Of a DNA stretch of 47,953 bases, positions 23,088 to 30,423 are shown piece by piece. The DNA is from an uncultured Bacteroidales bacterium (GTDB taxonomy: Bacteria > Bacteroidota > Bacteroidia > Bacteroidales > P3). The notes below the pieces were generated by a model. The model saw only the letters and a program-made list of their open reading frames with translations, was not told the origin of the DNA and made no database searches. Every line of letters begins with the position of its first letter. Within the stretch, counting starts at the first letter, position 1. The stretch covers positions 1 to 47,953 of the forward strand of contig CALGCG010000034.1 of the NCBI GenBank assembly GCA_937884485.1. The letters are read 5' to 3'. The position numbers and the translations under genes were made by a program.

Positions 23088-23105
23088 TAATATGTTATAT
23101 CTCAA

Positions 23106-23142
23106 CACAACAAAAACAGGGCTTCCTGTCGGGAAGCCCTGT
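23106..23142 (-). terminator. Terminator after the 193-aa regulator-like gene
   Basis: Perfect 11-bp stem (ACAGGGCTTCC; 23116-23126 with 23132-23142), 5-nt loop, followed on the minus strand by TTTTTG. It separates the regulator-like gene from the radical SAM operon, so the operon has its own promoter. Confidence 0.85.
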
Positions 23143-23210
23143 GATAATGTGTCAAAAGGGTGCTGTTTACACGTTTTTTATGCCTGCCGATGTCTTTTTG
23201 TGCGTGATAA

Positions 23211-23792
23211 TCACTCACCTTGCGAGGGCAGCCGCCGCACAAGGGTGAGGCCGCCGAGTTGTCCTATCTCGTACAGCGGCCAGCTGGAATCTCCATGGAT
23301 CACGTTGGCCAGCATCGCAGGGTGCCCCAGGGCGAAGAATGCCGCCTGGAAGGTGTCGTCGGCCCTCAGCTTGCTGCCCTCACTCATAACGACCCTGAAG
23401 GTGCTGTTGCCCAGATATTCCACCACCACCTCGCGCCCGGGGTTCCAGCGCAGCTGCAGGTACTCGCCCGGCAGCAGGTCGGCCACTTTGATGCCCTGTC
23501 CGAGGATAGGGTCGCTCGAGGGCGAGTTGTCGCCGTGGTGCTCGCAGAAGTCGTCGTAGTTGCGGTAGCCTATCGAACGCGCCAGCAGGTTCAGCGTCCC
23601 CCGGCGCGGGACAGAGCTCATGCCGCCATACTGCCAAAAGCGCTTCACCGTAGTGAGCCCAATCGGCTCGCGCGTGCGCCCTTCTACAAATGCCGTCAGG
23701 GTGTAGAAGTCGCCAGGCGTGCGCGCCTCGCAACCCGCCGCCTCGCAGACAAGGCGGCGCAGGGTCTCCAGATGGGTGTCGTTGTTGTCCAT
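23211..23792 (-). CDS. Putative DNA-binding regulator, 193 aa
   Basis: The N-terminal 80 residues carry GLTTVKRFWQYGG, then VPRRGTLNLLARSIGYRNYDDFCEHH. The pattern T-L/V-K-R-hW-x-Y...P-R...T-L-x-h-L-A-x-h-h-G-Y is one I associate with small bacteroidetal proteins that have a helix-turn-helix-like start; this is pattern memory, not a search. The C-terminal 100 residues are strand-rich (VADLLPGEYLQLRWNPGREVVVEYLG, TFRVVMSEGSKL in part), possibly a small ligand- or partner-binding barrel. Its promoter carries the same tandem site as the radical SAM promoter, which supports a regulatory role for both. GC content resembles the chromosome more than the cluster does. Confidence 0.6.
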   Translation of the reverse strand: MDNNDTHLETLRRLVCEAAGCEARTPGDFYTLTAFVEGRTREPIGLTTVKRFWQYGGMSSVPRRGTLNLLARSIGYRNYDDFCEHHGDNSPSSDPILGQGIKVADLLPGEYLQLRWNPGREVVVEYLGNSTFRVVMSEGSKLRADDTFQAAFFALGHPAMLANVIHGDSSWPLYEIGQLGGLTLVRRLPSQGE

Positions 23793-23803
23793 ATTTTCGG
23801 CTG

Positions 23804-23835
23804 CAAAATTACACTTTTTTCTTCAATCGCACAAT
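23804..23835 (-). promoter_or_regulatory. Promoter of the 193-aa regulator-like gene
   Basis: Minus strand ATTG (23835-23832) and TAATTTTG (23811-23804) with a 20-nt spacer; 12 nt from the -7 to the start codon, so the leader is nearly absent. Confidence 0.7.
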
Positions 23836-23836
23836 A

Positions 23837-23855
23837 TCCGTTTTGGTCCGCATTG
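23837..23855. promoter_or_regulatory. Second copy of the tandem TCCGTTTTG operator
   Basis: TCCGTTTTG (23837-23845) and TCCGCATTG (23847-23855), 10-bp spacing. It lies one base from the -33 of the regulator-like gene and about 30 bp before the -7 of the divergent kinase gene, so it could control both. Confidence 0.68.
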
Positions 23856-23884
23856 TTTTTTTTCCTTGCTCTTGCTTTTTTTCG

Positions 23885-23892
23885 TATCTTTG
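23885..23892 (+). promoter_or_regulatory. -7 promoter element (TATCTTTG) of the kinase gene
   Basis: TATCTTTGC fits TAnnTTTG; predicted start near 23899, so a GTG at 23905 would have almost no leader, while the ATG at 23941 has about 40 nt. Confidence 0.7.
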
Positions 23893-23940
23893 CATCCTCA
23901 ATAAGTGACCTCACAATACCCTTGTCCGAAGTGTAGCGCA

Positions 23941-25731
23941 ATGAATATCAACTCAAATACTGCCAATTCTGCCAATCACCCCTCGTCACTCGTCGATGGC
24001 CCGTCGGGTCTCGTCTCTGGCGGCAGCGGCATCACCGAGCCTTTTTTCTCGTCCTACGAGGAGATGGTCCGTGGCACCTCGCATGTGCTCTACCGTGCCC
24101 GCCGCTATGGTCGATGGTATGTGCTCAAAGGTTTGCGCGAGGAGCTGCGCGGCAATGCCCTTTACGAGGAGTGGCTCTATAAGGAGTATTCCGTGGGCGT
24201 GAGCCTCGACCACCCGTTGGTGGTACGTGTCGAGAGTTTCGAAGACGACGCCGTAGCGGGCCGCTGCATAGTGATGGAATGGGTCGAGGGCGAGACCCTC
24301 GACCGGTGGATGCGTGGCAAGCCCCATGCCGAACGCTGCCGCATGTTTGACCAGTTGCTCGGCGCCGTCGACTACCTCCACCGCCACGGCATCTACCATC
24401 ATGACCTCAAGCCTTCGAATATCCTCGTCACCTCCGACGGCCGCCTGAAGCTTATCGACTTCGGCCTCAGCGACGGTCCGCAGTACGCCACCTTCAAACA
24501 GGCTGCCGGCAGCAACCGCTTTGCTTCGCCCGAGCAGCGCGGAGGACGCTATGCCGACCATCGGGCCGACATCTATGCCTTAGGTCGTATACTGCAGACC
24601 CTCTTAGGCCGTCGCTACCGCCATGCGGCGCGTTGTGCCATGAGGGAAGACCCAGCACGGAGGCCTCAGTCGGTCGGCCAGTTGCGCCGCCTGATGCATC
24701 CGCGGTGGTGGCTCTCGCTGATGGTGGTCGTGCTGCTGGTGGCGGCGGTTTGGCCCGTGCTCTTCCCGCTCCCCATCGTCCATAGCTTCGTCCTGCCCTC
24801 TGGCCAGACGGTCTACTACCGTGTGCTGCAGCATGTGCCGCATCGACAGGTGGCTTTGGTATACGCTGGCACCGATGATCAGGAGTGGCCGGCCGACCTC
24901 GAGTTGCTGCACGGACATCTCGACATACCGCCCACGGTGCGCCACCTGGGCATGGACTACGCCCTTGTCGAGATAGGTCCCCACACCTTCCACAACCAGT
25001 ACTTCATCACCGGCGTGACCCTTCCGGAGGGCCTGCAGCGCATAGGCGTCGGAGCCTTGGCTGGATGTCCCGCCATGAAAGATACCCTCGTCATACCGAG
25101 CTCGCTGCGTGAGATTGGCGGCGACGCCTTCACCGACTGTAGCGGCATACCCGCCGTACGTTGGCTGGCCGACAGTTGCAGTGTCTCAAAGGAGGCTAAG
25201 CAATGCTTCTATCGCTGCCTCTCCATGCGAAAGGTCGAGATCGGCCCCGGCGTCACGGTGGCACCTTCGTGGACGTTCAACAACATCCGCGTGCTGGAGT
25301 CGGTATACTTCGCCGACGGCGTCGTCACCATCGGCCGCGATGCTTTCGCTATGGACAGCAACCTCTCCAATGTACGTTGGCCCTCGACGCTGCGTGTCAT
25401 CAAGCACGCTGCCTTCTACGAATGCGACCTGCGCGAGATAGTGCTCCCCGACTCGTTGGAGATTGTCGGCACCTATTCCTTCGCCTACAACGAACGGTTA
25501 CGCCGCATCGTGCTGGGTCCTGCTGTCAACTTTGTGGGCACCTATGCCTTTGCCGACTGCTATGAGCTCGAGGAGGTAACAGTACGTGCTACCGTGCCGC
25601 CACAGGTGGTGGTGACCTCCTTCGACGGCATGCCCGACGGTGTGGTGCTCCATGTGCCCGAAGCCTCCGTCGACGCCTACCGCCAGCACCCCGTCTGGGG
25701 GCGGTTTAATGTGACAGCATTTGAGCGTTGA
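23941..25731 (+). CDS. Receptor-like Ser/Thr kinase with leucine-rich repeat ectodomain
   Basis: About 596 residues. The kinase domain has the ATP-binding Lys in WYVLKGLREEL, the catalytic loop HHDLKPSNIL (HRD variant with His for Arg; Asp, Lys and Asn kept), DFG in LIDFGLSD and the activation-segment end ASPEQRG. One membrane segment (WWLSLMVVVLLVAAVWPVLF) follows, then an outside domain of BspA-type (LRR_5) repeats: LPEGLQRIGVGALAGC, IPSSLREIGGDAFTDC, WPSTLRVIKHAAFYEC, LPDSLEIVGTYSFAYN. Each ends in a Cys/Asn turn. A GTG at 23905 would add YPCPKCSAMN, a zinc-ribbon-like start, and cannot be excluded. The 3' end overlaps the convergent Nudix gene by 26 nt. Confidence 0.87.
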   Translation: MNINSNTANSANHPSSLVDGPSGLVSGGSGITEPFFSSYEEMVRGTSHVLYRARRYGRWYVLKGLREELRGNALYEEWLYKEYSVGVSLDHPLVVRVESFEDDAVAGRCIVMEWVEGETLDRWMRGKPHAERCRMFDQLLGAVDYLHRHGIYHHDLKPSNILVTSDGRLKLIDFGLSDGPQYATFKQAAGSNRFASPEQRGGRYADHRADIYALGRILQTLLGRRYRHAARCAMREDPARRPQSVGQLRRLMHPRWWLSLMVVVLLVAAVWPVLFPLPIVHSFVLPSGQTVYYRVLQHVPHRQVALVYAGTDDQEWPADLELLHGHLDIPPTVRHLGMDYALVEIGPHTFHNQYFITGVTLPEGLQRIGVGALAGCPAMKDTLVIPSSLREIGGDAFTDCSGIPAVRWLADSCSVSKEAKQCFYRCLSMRKVEIGPGVTVAPSWTFNNIRVLESVYFADGVVTIGRDAFAMDSNLSNVRWPSTLRVIKHAAFYECDLREIVLPDSLEIVGTYSFAYNERLRRIVLGPAVNFVGTYAFADCYELEEVTVRATVPPQVVVTSFDGMPDGVVLHVPEASVDAYRQHPVWGRFNVTAFER

Positions 25732-26197
25732 CCAGCTCGTCCTGTACGTAGACCAGCTTCATGCTGAAGAAGGGCTGCTGCTCGTCGAGCAGCAGTCGGA
25801 GGAATATCTTGTCGCCCTCCCAGAGGTTTATCGTTTGGTTGCCGACGCCGTCGGCTATGGGGAGGTCGGCTTTGCGTATCCATGCCAGTTCGCCCTCGTC
25901 GTCGATGCCCATGTCGGGCTCGCCCTGCCATTCGGTGGCGATGAAGAGGTGCATGTATTCGTTGTCCCAGGTGTCGGAGATGAAGGTGACGATGCCGCGG
26001 TAGCGCCAGCGTGTGACGGTGAGTCCCGTTTCCTCCTTCACTTCGCGCAGCATGCACTCGTCGGGGGCCTCGTCGGCCTCGCATTTGCCGCCCACGCCGA
26101 TCCATTTGCCGTGGCTGGCGTCGTTCTTTTTCTTCACGCGGTGCAGCATCAGGTAGCGCTCGCCGTCGTCGATATAGCAAAGGGTTGTCTGTTTCAT
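25706..26197 (-). CDS. Nudix hydrolase (MutT/8-oxo-dGTPase-like)
   Basis: 163 residues with a complete Nudix box, GGKCEADEAPDECMLREVKE followed by ETGL, fitting Gx5Ex7REUxEExGU. The preceding HGKWIGVGGK and the following FISDTWDNEYMHLFIATEW are like the 8-oxo-dGTP diphosphatases (substrate-side W/N residues). Its likely task is to hydrolyse a damaged or excess nucleotide to the monophosphate and pyrophosphate. It has its own start and no operon partners; its last 26 nt overlap the end of the kinase gene on the other strand, so antisense effects are possible. Confidence 0.92.
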   Translation of the reverse strand: MKQTTLCYIDDGERYLMLHRVKKKNDASHGKWIGVGGKCEADEAPDECMLREVKEETGLTVTRWRYRGIVTFISDTWDNEYMHLFIATEWQGEPDMGIDDEGELAWIRKADLPIADGVGNQTINLWEGDKIFLRLLLDEQQPFFSMKLVYVQDELVNAQMLSH

Positions 26198-26200
26198 GGC

Positions 26201-26303
26201 AGTTAAGAGTTATGAGTTGAGAGTCCTGTGGCGTATAAAAAATCAAGAGTTAAGAGTCGGGTTCACCCCAAGACTCTTAACTCTTAATTCTTAACTCTTA
26301 ATC
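26201..26303. repeat. AGTTAAGAGTT spacer repeat with 14-bp inverted repeat
   Basis: Iterated GAGTTAAGAG units on both strands. AAGAGTTAAGAGTC (26245-26258) pairs perfectly with 26272-26285 around a 13-nt loop. Same family as 6565-6600. It separates the small basic gene from the Nudix gene and could end transcription of the former. Confidence 0.78.
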
Positions 26304-26308
26304 GAGTT

Positions 26309-26446
26309 TTAGTCCTCGGCGTTGATGATGGCTTTGTGCACAGCATTCCAGCCAGCGGCGGTGATACCCCAGTTGTTGGTGGAGTTCTTGTTGCCGTTGA
26401 TGCGGACTTTTCTTCTCTTCACTTTTTTGTTAGCATTGATACCCAT
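26309..26446 (-). CDS. Small basic protein, 45 aa
   Basis: Starts MGINANKKVKRRKVRING and ends VHKAIINAED. The first half is highly basic with Asn, the second is neutral with two Trp (NNWGITAAGWNAV). No signal peptide, Cys pairs or known family; the basic part could bind RNA or DNA. The longer frame from 26536 is rejected because the promoter TATCTTTG (26522-26529) lies inside it. The clear promoter, an ATG and sensible codon use support a real gene. Confidence 0.6.
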   Translation of the reverse strand: MGINANKKVKRRKVRINGNKNSTNNWGITAAGWNAVHKAIINAED

Positions 26447-26521
26447 GGTGTATAGTTTTTTATTGTTTATATACTTGATTGTCAGTTTGTAATCGGGATA
26501 ATCCTCAAAACAAACGTGCTG

Positions 26522-26529
26522 CAAAGATA
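26522..26529 (-). promoter_or_regulatory. -7 promoter element (TATCTTTG) of the 45-aa gene
   Basis: TATCTTTGC on the minus strand, about 75 nt before the ATG at 26446 and in the gap after the TPM-domain gene. Confidence 0.68.
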
Positions 26530-26563
26530 CTAACAATTTTTAAACTGGCCAAATTTTTTTTCT

Positions 26564-27370
26564 TCAGAAGCGTCCGGATGCTCCTCCGCCGCCGAAACCT
26601 CCGCCGCCGAATCCACCGAATCCACCGCCTCCGAATCCGCCTCCGAATCCACCGCCACGGCCTCCTCCGAAGCCTATGGGGAAGCCTCCGAAGAAAATGC
26701 CTCCGTTGCTGCCGCCGGAGCCACCGCCGCGGTTGTTGAACTCGTCGGGGTGTTTCTTGGCGTAGCGCAGCAGGAGGAAGATGCCGATGCCGATGATGCC
26801 GAAGAGGATGAGTGCGCCGATGGCCGAGCGCCGTTTGCCGGCGGCGCGGTATTCGGCGTAGCTGTATTCGCCTCGCACGATGGGCTCGATGACCTCGAGG
26901 GCCTCCACGATGGCGCCGTAGTAGTCGCCTTTGCTGAGGGCGGGAATCATCTCGTCGTCGATGATGTGCTTGCAGGCCACGTCGGGCAGCGCGCCTTCGA
27001 GGCCGTAGCCTGTGGCGATGGCCACAGCGCCCCAGTTCTCTTCCTCGGTCTTGCTTTTGATGAGGATGACCAGGCCGTTGTCGAAGGCTTTCTGGCCCAC
27101 GCCCCAGGTCTGGCCGATGCGCTGGGCCACAGCGTTCTCGTGGTCTCCGCCAAGGGTGGGGGTGATGACGACGAGTATCTGGTTCGACGTGGAGTCGTTG
27201 AAGGCCACCAGGTGACGCTCCAGTTGTTCGCGTTGGTCGTCGCTGAGGATGTGCGAGTAGTCGTTCACCAGCCGGTGGGTCTTCTCGGGCAGCCAGCCGG
27301 TCTGTGCCGATACGCACACCGACAGCGTTGCAAACAGCAGCGCGACAATCCTTTTTGCAAACCGTAGCAT
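26564..27370 (-). CDS. TPM-domain (YgcG-like) membrane protein
   Basis: 268 residues. A signal peptide (FAKRIVALLFATLSVCVSAQ) precedes the TPM domain at about 28-160 (VNDYSHILSDDQREQLERHL, NQILVVITPTLGGD, WGVGQKAFDNGLVILIKSK), the fold also called TPM_phosphatase. A membrane segment follows (SAIGALILFGIIGIGIFLLL), then a Gly/Phe-rich tail of about 45 residues with repeated GGGFGG units. It is 13 nt downstream of lemA; LemA and TPM proteins are a common pair of unknown role in the envelope. The Gly-rich tail lowers sequence complexity and may be repeat-expanded. Confidence 0.9.
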   Translation of the reverse strand: MLRFAKRIVALLFATLSVCVSAQTGWLPEKTHRLVNDYSHILSDDQREQLERHLVAFNDSTSNQILVVITPTLGGDHENAVAQRIGQTWGVGQKAFDNGLVILIKSKTEEENWGAVAIATGYGLEGALPDVACKHIIDDEMIPALSKGDYYGAIVEALEVIEPIVRGEYSYAEYRAAGKRRSAIGALILFGIIGIGIFLLLRYAKKHPDEFNNRGGGSGGSNGGIFFGGFPIGFGGGRGGGFGGGFGGGGFGGFGGGGFGGGGASGRF

Positions 27371-27383
27371 TCTGCTTGACTAC

Positions 27384-27983
27384 TTAGAAGTTGAATTCCA
27401 CATTCACGGGTTCTGCGGCCTCCTCGGGGGCAGTGAAGTAGCCCTTCTTCTCGAAGCCGAGCATGCTGGCGATGAGGCTCGTCGGGAAGCGGCGCAGCTT
27501 GGTGTTGTAGGCCTGGACGGCCTCGTTGAACTTGCCACGCTCCACGGCGATGCGGTTCTCGGTGCCCTCAAGCTGGGTCTGCAGGTCGCGGAAGCCTTGG
27601 GTGGCGGTCAGTTCGGGATAGCGCTCCACGGTGACCTTGATGGTGTTGGCCACGGCTTTTGAGAGCTTGTCCTGGGCCTGCTGGTAGGCCTTGATCTGCT
27701 CCTCGCTCAGGGTCGAGGGGTCGACGGTGGCTTCCTGCACGCCGGCGCGGGCGTTGGTGACCTCGGTCAGCACGCTCTTCTCGTAGTTGGCGGCGCCCTG
27801 CACGGTGTTCACCAGCTGCGGGATGAGGTCCATGCGGCGTTTGTAGACGTTCTCCACCTGGCTCCAGGCCTTGCTGACGTTCTCTTCCTCGGTGACGAGT
27901 TTGTTGTTCACTCCGATGCCCCAGATGAAGGCAATGGCCACGACGGCAACGATGCCGACGATAGTAAGGTTTTTCTTGCTCAT
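27384..27983 (-). CDS. lemA: LemA family protein
   Basis: 199 residues. An N-terminal membrane segment (LTIVGIVAVVAIAFIWGIGV) is followed by the family start NNKLVTEEENVSKAWSQVENVYKRRMDLIPQLVNTVQ in outline, then a long helical bundle with FNEAVQAYNTKLRRFPTSLIASMLGF close to the end. This is the standard LemA layout: a cytoplasmic or outside-facing four-helix bundle anchored at the N-terminus. The role in the cell is not established. It is first in a two-gene unit with the TPM protein. Confidence 0.95.
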   Translation of the reverse strand: MSKKNLTIVGIVAVVAIAFIWGIGVNNKLVTEEENVSKAWSQVENVYKRRMDLIPQLVNTVQGAANYEKSVLTEVTNARAGVQEATVDPSTLSEEQIKAYQQAQDKLSKAVANTIKVTVERYPELTATQGFRDLQTQLEGTENRIAVERGKFNEAVQAYNTKLRRFPTSLIASMLGFEKKGYFTAPEEAAEPVNVEFNF

Positions 27984-28207
27984 TTTTTTTCTTGTTGTTT
28001 TTCTATTATGTCACCATTAACGCCGTTTTCTTTCATTTATTGTGCATACCGACATGAAACTTTGAAAAACGGCAGAAAGGGCCCCCGGTCTTGTGGGCAG
28101 GGACCCTTCCCGTTGTTTTGTCTTTTGTGGGTATCCTGATGTCTGGCGCCTTCGACAACAATGCTGAGGCCAGCGGCACTCGGAACGAGGATGCTCTCCG
28201 CCCCCTC

Positions 28208-28362
28208 TTCGCCCCTTGTTCGCCCCTTGTTCGCCCCTTCTTCGGCCGTTCTTATATCGTTCTTATATAGTTCACATATAGTTCTCATATAGTTTCTATA
28301 TACAGTATATAAGAACTATATGAGAACTATATAAGAACTATATGTGAAGGGGCGAATTGGGG
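28208..28362. repeat. 11-bp-periodic palindromic repeat element, copy 2
   Basis: Three TTCGCCCCTTG-type 11-bp units (28208-28240), eight bases, then five TATAT-type units (28249-28303; e.g. TTCTTATATAG, TTCTCATATAG), one base, and four inverted units (28305-28348) ending in GGGGCGAATT as in copy 1. The remainder of the 399-nt gap 27984-28382 contains no gene or promoter that I can support. Confidence 0.83.
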
Positions 28363-28382
28363 ACGAATCAGGGGCGAATCGG

Positions 28383-29909
28383 TCACCCTTCAAGGTGCTC
28401 CTTGCGCAGAAGGTCGTTGACGGTCTTGACGGGGTTGAATGTGGCCACGGGGACTTCGACAAAGAGGGTGATCCAGTTGGCCATGGCACCATTCCACAGG
28501 CCGGGGAGTTCCTGCGACTTGACGGTCATGGCGCCTTTGGTTTTCTTGCTGATGAATCCCGTCTGCGGGTCGACGTACTGGCGGAGGTCGAAATAGCGCC
28601 CGCGGTAGTTTTTGGTGCTGCAGACCAGGTCGACGGGGTTGAAATGGGTCGACGCCTGGAAGATGGCTTCCTGTTGCGGGTCGTTGTGGTTTACCTGGGC
28701 TGACTCGACTATCTGAAGGCTTCTATGGCCCATGGAATCAATGGTGTAGAACGGTCCGCCACCGGGCTCGCCCAGGTTTTTCACCATGCCGCAGATGCGC
28801 ATGGGGCGGTTGAGCAGGTTGTGCAGCGTCTGGGCATCGCAACCCTCTGGTACCATGATGTTAAAGTCCTTTTCGGTGGTGCGGATGAGCTTGGCCAGGG
28901 TCTTGTCGTCGGGTTTTGCGTCGAGGGTGCGGAGCATGTCGTAGCTTTTCTCGCGCAGCTCCAGGAGCATGCCGGCGAGTACCTGCTTGTATATCACCGT
29001 GGTGTGCTTCATCCAGTCGGGCACCACGTTGTCGATGTTCTTCACGAAGATGAGGTCGGCCCGCTGCTCGTTGAGGTTCTCGATGAGGGCGCCGTGGCCG
29101 CCGGGACGGAAGACGAGGTTGCCCTCCTCGTCGCGGACGGGCTGGTTCTGCTCGTCGACGGCAATGATGTCGGTGTAATGTTTTTGTTCCGAGAATGTTA
29201 TGTGCAGTTTGATGCCGAAGGTGCTTTCGTAGTAGTGCTTCACTTCGGCAATCTTGCGGCGGAAGGCGGAGCGGTGTTCGGGCGAGAGGGTGAAGTGGAG
29301 GTTGACGGTGCCGTCGTCGCCTTTGGCGTAGAGGGCTCCCTCCACGATATGTTCTTCAAGGGGAGTGCGTTGCACGGCGCCGTAGCGGTGGAATTTGAGC
29401 AGGGCTTTGGGCAGGCTGCCGTAGCCGAGGTACTGCTCCTTGAGCAGGAAATTGATGACGGTGCTGTAGTCGCCCCTTTGGAGGTATTCCTCGATGTCCA
29501 GGTCGGCGGCTTCCATGCATGCTTTCAGGTCGTTGAAGAAGGCGAAGGTGTGGATGTTCTCCAGGAAGGTCTTCACCTCGGGAAACTCTTTAGCAAAGTT
29601 GCCTGCCACGCCGAAGTAGGTGGCCGTGAAGCTGTAAAGGTCTTTGAACATGCGCGTTGCCGCGCCGGAGGCGGGCACGAATTTCAGCAGTTTCTTGCCT
29701 CGTCCGAGGGTGCGGTATTGCTTCTCGTAGCGGGCTATCTCCTTGTCGCCAAGGCAGATGATGCCTCCGTTGCCGGGTGTGGCGGCGGCGTCCAGGTGGC
29801 TCTTGGGGAAGCCTTTCCTGAAATTGTCTATCTGTTGCTGTACGGCCTCGGGGCTGAGCCCCATTCCGCCGAGCTGAGCGAGGTCCTTTTCCGTAGGTTT
29901 AAATACCAT
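28383..29909 (-). CDS. DUF4301 family protein
   Basis: 508 residues, no signal peptide. I recognise it as DUF4301, a cytoplasmic family common in Bacteroidota. Segments such as KFVPASGAATRMFKDLYSF near residue 80, FRPGGHGALIENLNEQRADLI and FVKNIDNVVPDWMKHTTVI recall the nucleotide- and sugar-binding loops of UDP-sugar pyrophosphorylases, so a nucleotidyltransferase-like activity is possible; that is inference. It is 18 nt downstream of a lipoprotein gene and probably cotranscribed with it. Confidence 0.85.
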   Translation of the reverse strand: MVFKPTEKDLAQLGGMGLSPEAVQQQIDNFRKGFPKSHLDAAATPGNGGIICLGDKEIARYEKQYRTLGRGKKLLKFVPASGAATRMFKDLYSFTATYFGVAGNFAKEFPEVKTFLENIHTFAFFNDLKACMEAADLDIEEYLQRGDYSTVINFLLKEQYLGYGSLPKALLKFHRYGAVQRTPLEEHIVEGALYAKGDDGTVNLHFTLSPEHRSAFRRKIAEVKHYYESTFGIKLHITFSEQKHYTDIIAVDEQNQPVRDEEGNLVFRPGGHGALIENLNEQRADLIFVKNIDNVVPDWMKHTTVIYKQVLAGMLLELREKSYDMLRTLDAKPDDKTLAKLIRTTEKDFNIMVPEGCDAQTLHNLLNRPMRICGMVKNLGEPGGGPFYTIDSMGHRSLQIVESAQVNHNDPQQEAIFQASTHFNPVDLVCSTKNYRGRYFDLRQYVDPQTGFISKKTKGAMTVKSQELPGLWNGAMANWITLFVEVPVATFNPVKTVNDLLRKEHLEG

Positions 29910-29927
29910 GGTCTATGGATGTTAGGG

Positions 29928-30341
29928 TTAATAGTAGATCTGGTTGCTGAGGGTGATTTTGGCGGGGGTGGTTTCGCCTTCGACCAGTCTCACCGAGGTC
30001 TCGCCGCGGAGTTGTCCGGCAGCCGCGCCGGCGTCGTTGTAGAGCTGGAGCGTGGCCTTGATTTTCACAATGGCCGGGGCCGAGAAATAGGTGGAGTATA
30101 CGCCGTCGCCGCCGGTGACGCCCTTGGAGTAGACGGTGCCGCCGTCTTGGTATACTTCAACGATGGCTCCGCTGACTTTCTCACCCGGCATCATTTCGCC
30201 AGAATTCGGATTTATTACGCCTTCCTTGACGACTTGAACGTCCAAATAGCAGTTGGTGTCCTTGTCGCAGGAGGTGAAAAGTGCCATGGGTAAAATGCTG
30301 AAAAACAGCGCGACGGAAAAGATGAGATTTTTTTTCTTCAT
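29928..30341 (-). CDS. Small lipoprotein, unknown function
   Basis: 137 residues starting MKKKNLIFSVALFFSILPMA, with lipobox LFTSC and the lipidated Cys at 25 followed by DKDTNC. The mature domain (LDVQVVKEGVINPNSGE, GAIVEVYQDGGTVYSKGVTG, YFSAPAIVKIKATLQLY) is a small beta-sandwich like the carboxypeptidase-regulatory or DUF3869-type lipoproteins of Bacteroidota. Its promoter is back to back with that of the cyclophilin gene. First gene of the unit with DUF4301. Confidence 0.75.
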   Translation of the reverse strand: MKKKNLIFSVALFFSILPMALFTSCDKDTNCYLDVQVVKEGVINPNSGEMMPGEKVSGAIVEVYQDGGTVYSKGVTGGDGVYSTYFSAPAIVKIKATLQLYNDAGAAAGQLRGETSVRLVEGETTPAKITLSNQIYY

Positions 30342-30381
30342 AAAACTATGATTTTTTGCTTGTTGTTTCTATTTTTATTCT

Positions 30382-30402
30382 TATTTTTGCATTGCAAAAT
30401 TA
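30382..30402. promoter_or_regulatory. Interlocking divergent promoters
   Basis: Plus-strand TATTTTTG (30382-30389) and minus-strand TAATTTTG (30402-30395) lie 5 bp apart, each with the trailing C of TTTGC. They would drive the cyclophilin gene and the lipoprotein gene. The two -7 elements face away from their start sites across one another, so RNA polymerase cannot occupy both at once. Confidence 0.72.
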
Positions 30403-30423
30403 GTAAATTTATTCTATTGACAG

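Noticed and set aside
28208..28348. CRISPR or phage attachment site
   Set aside because: Same 11-bp element as 5599-5748; no integrase or tRNA gene nearby.
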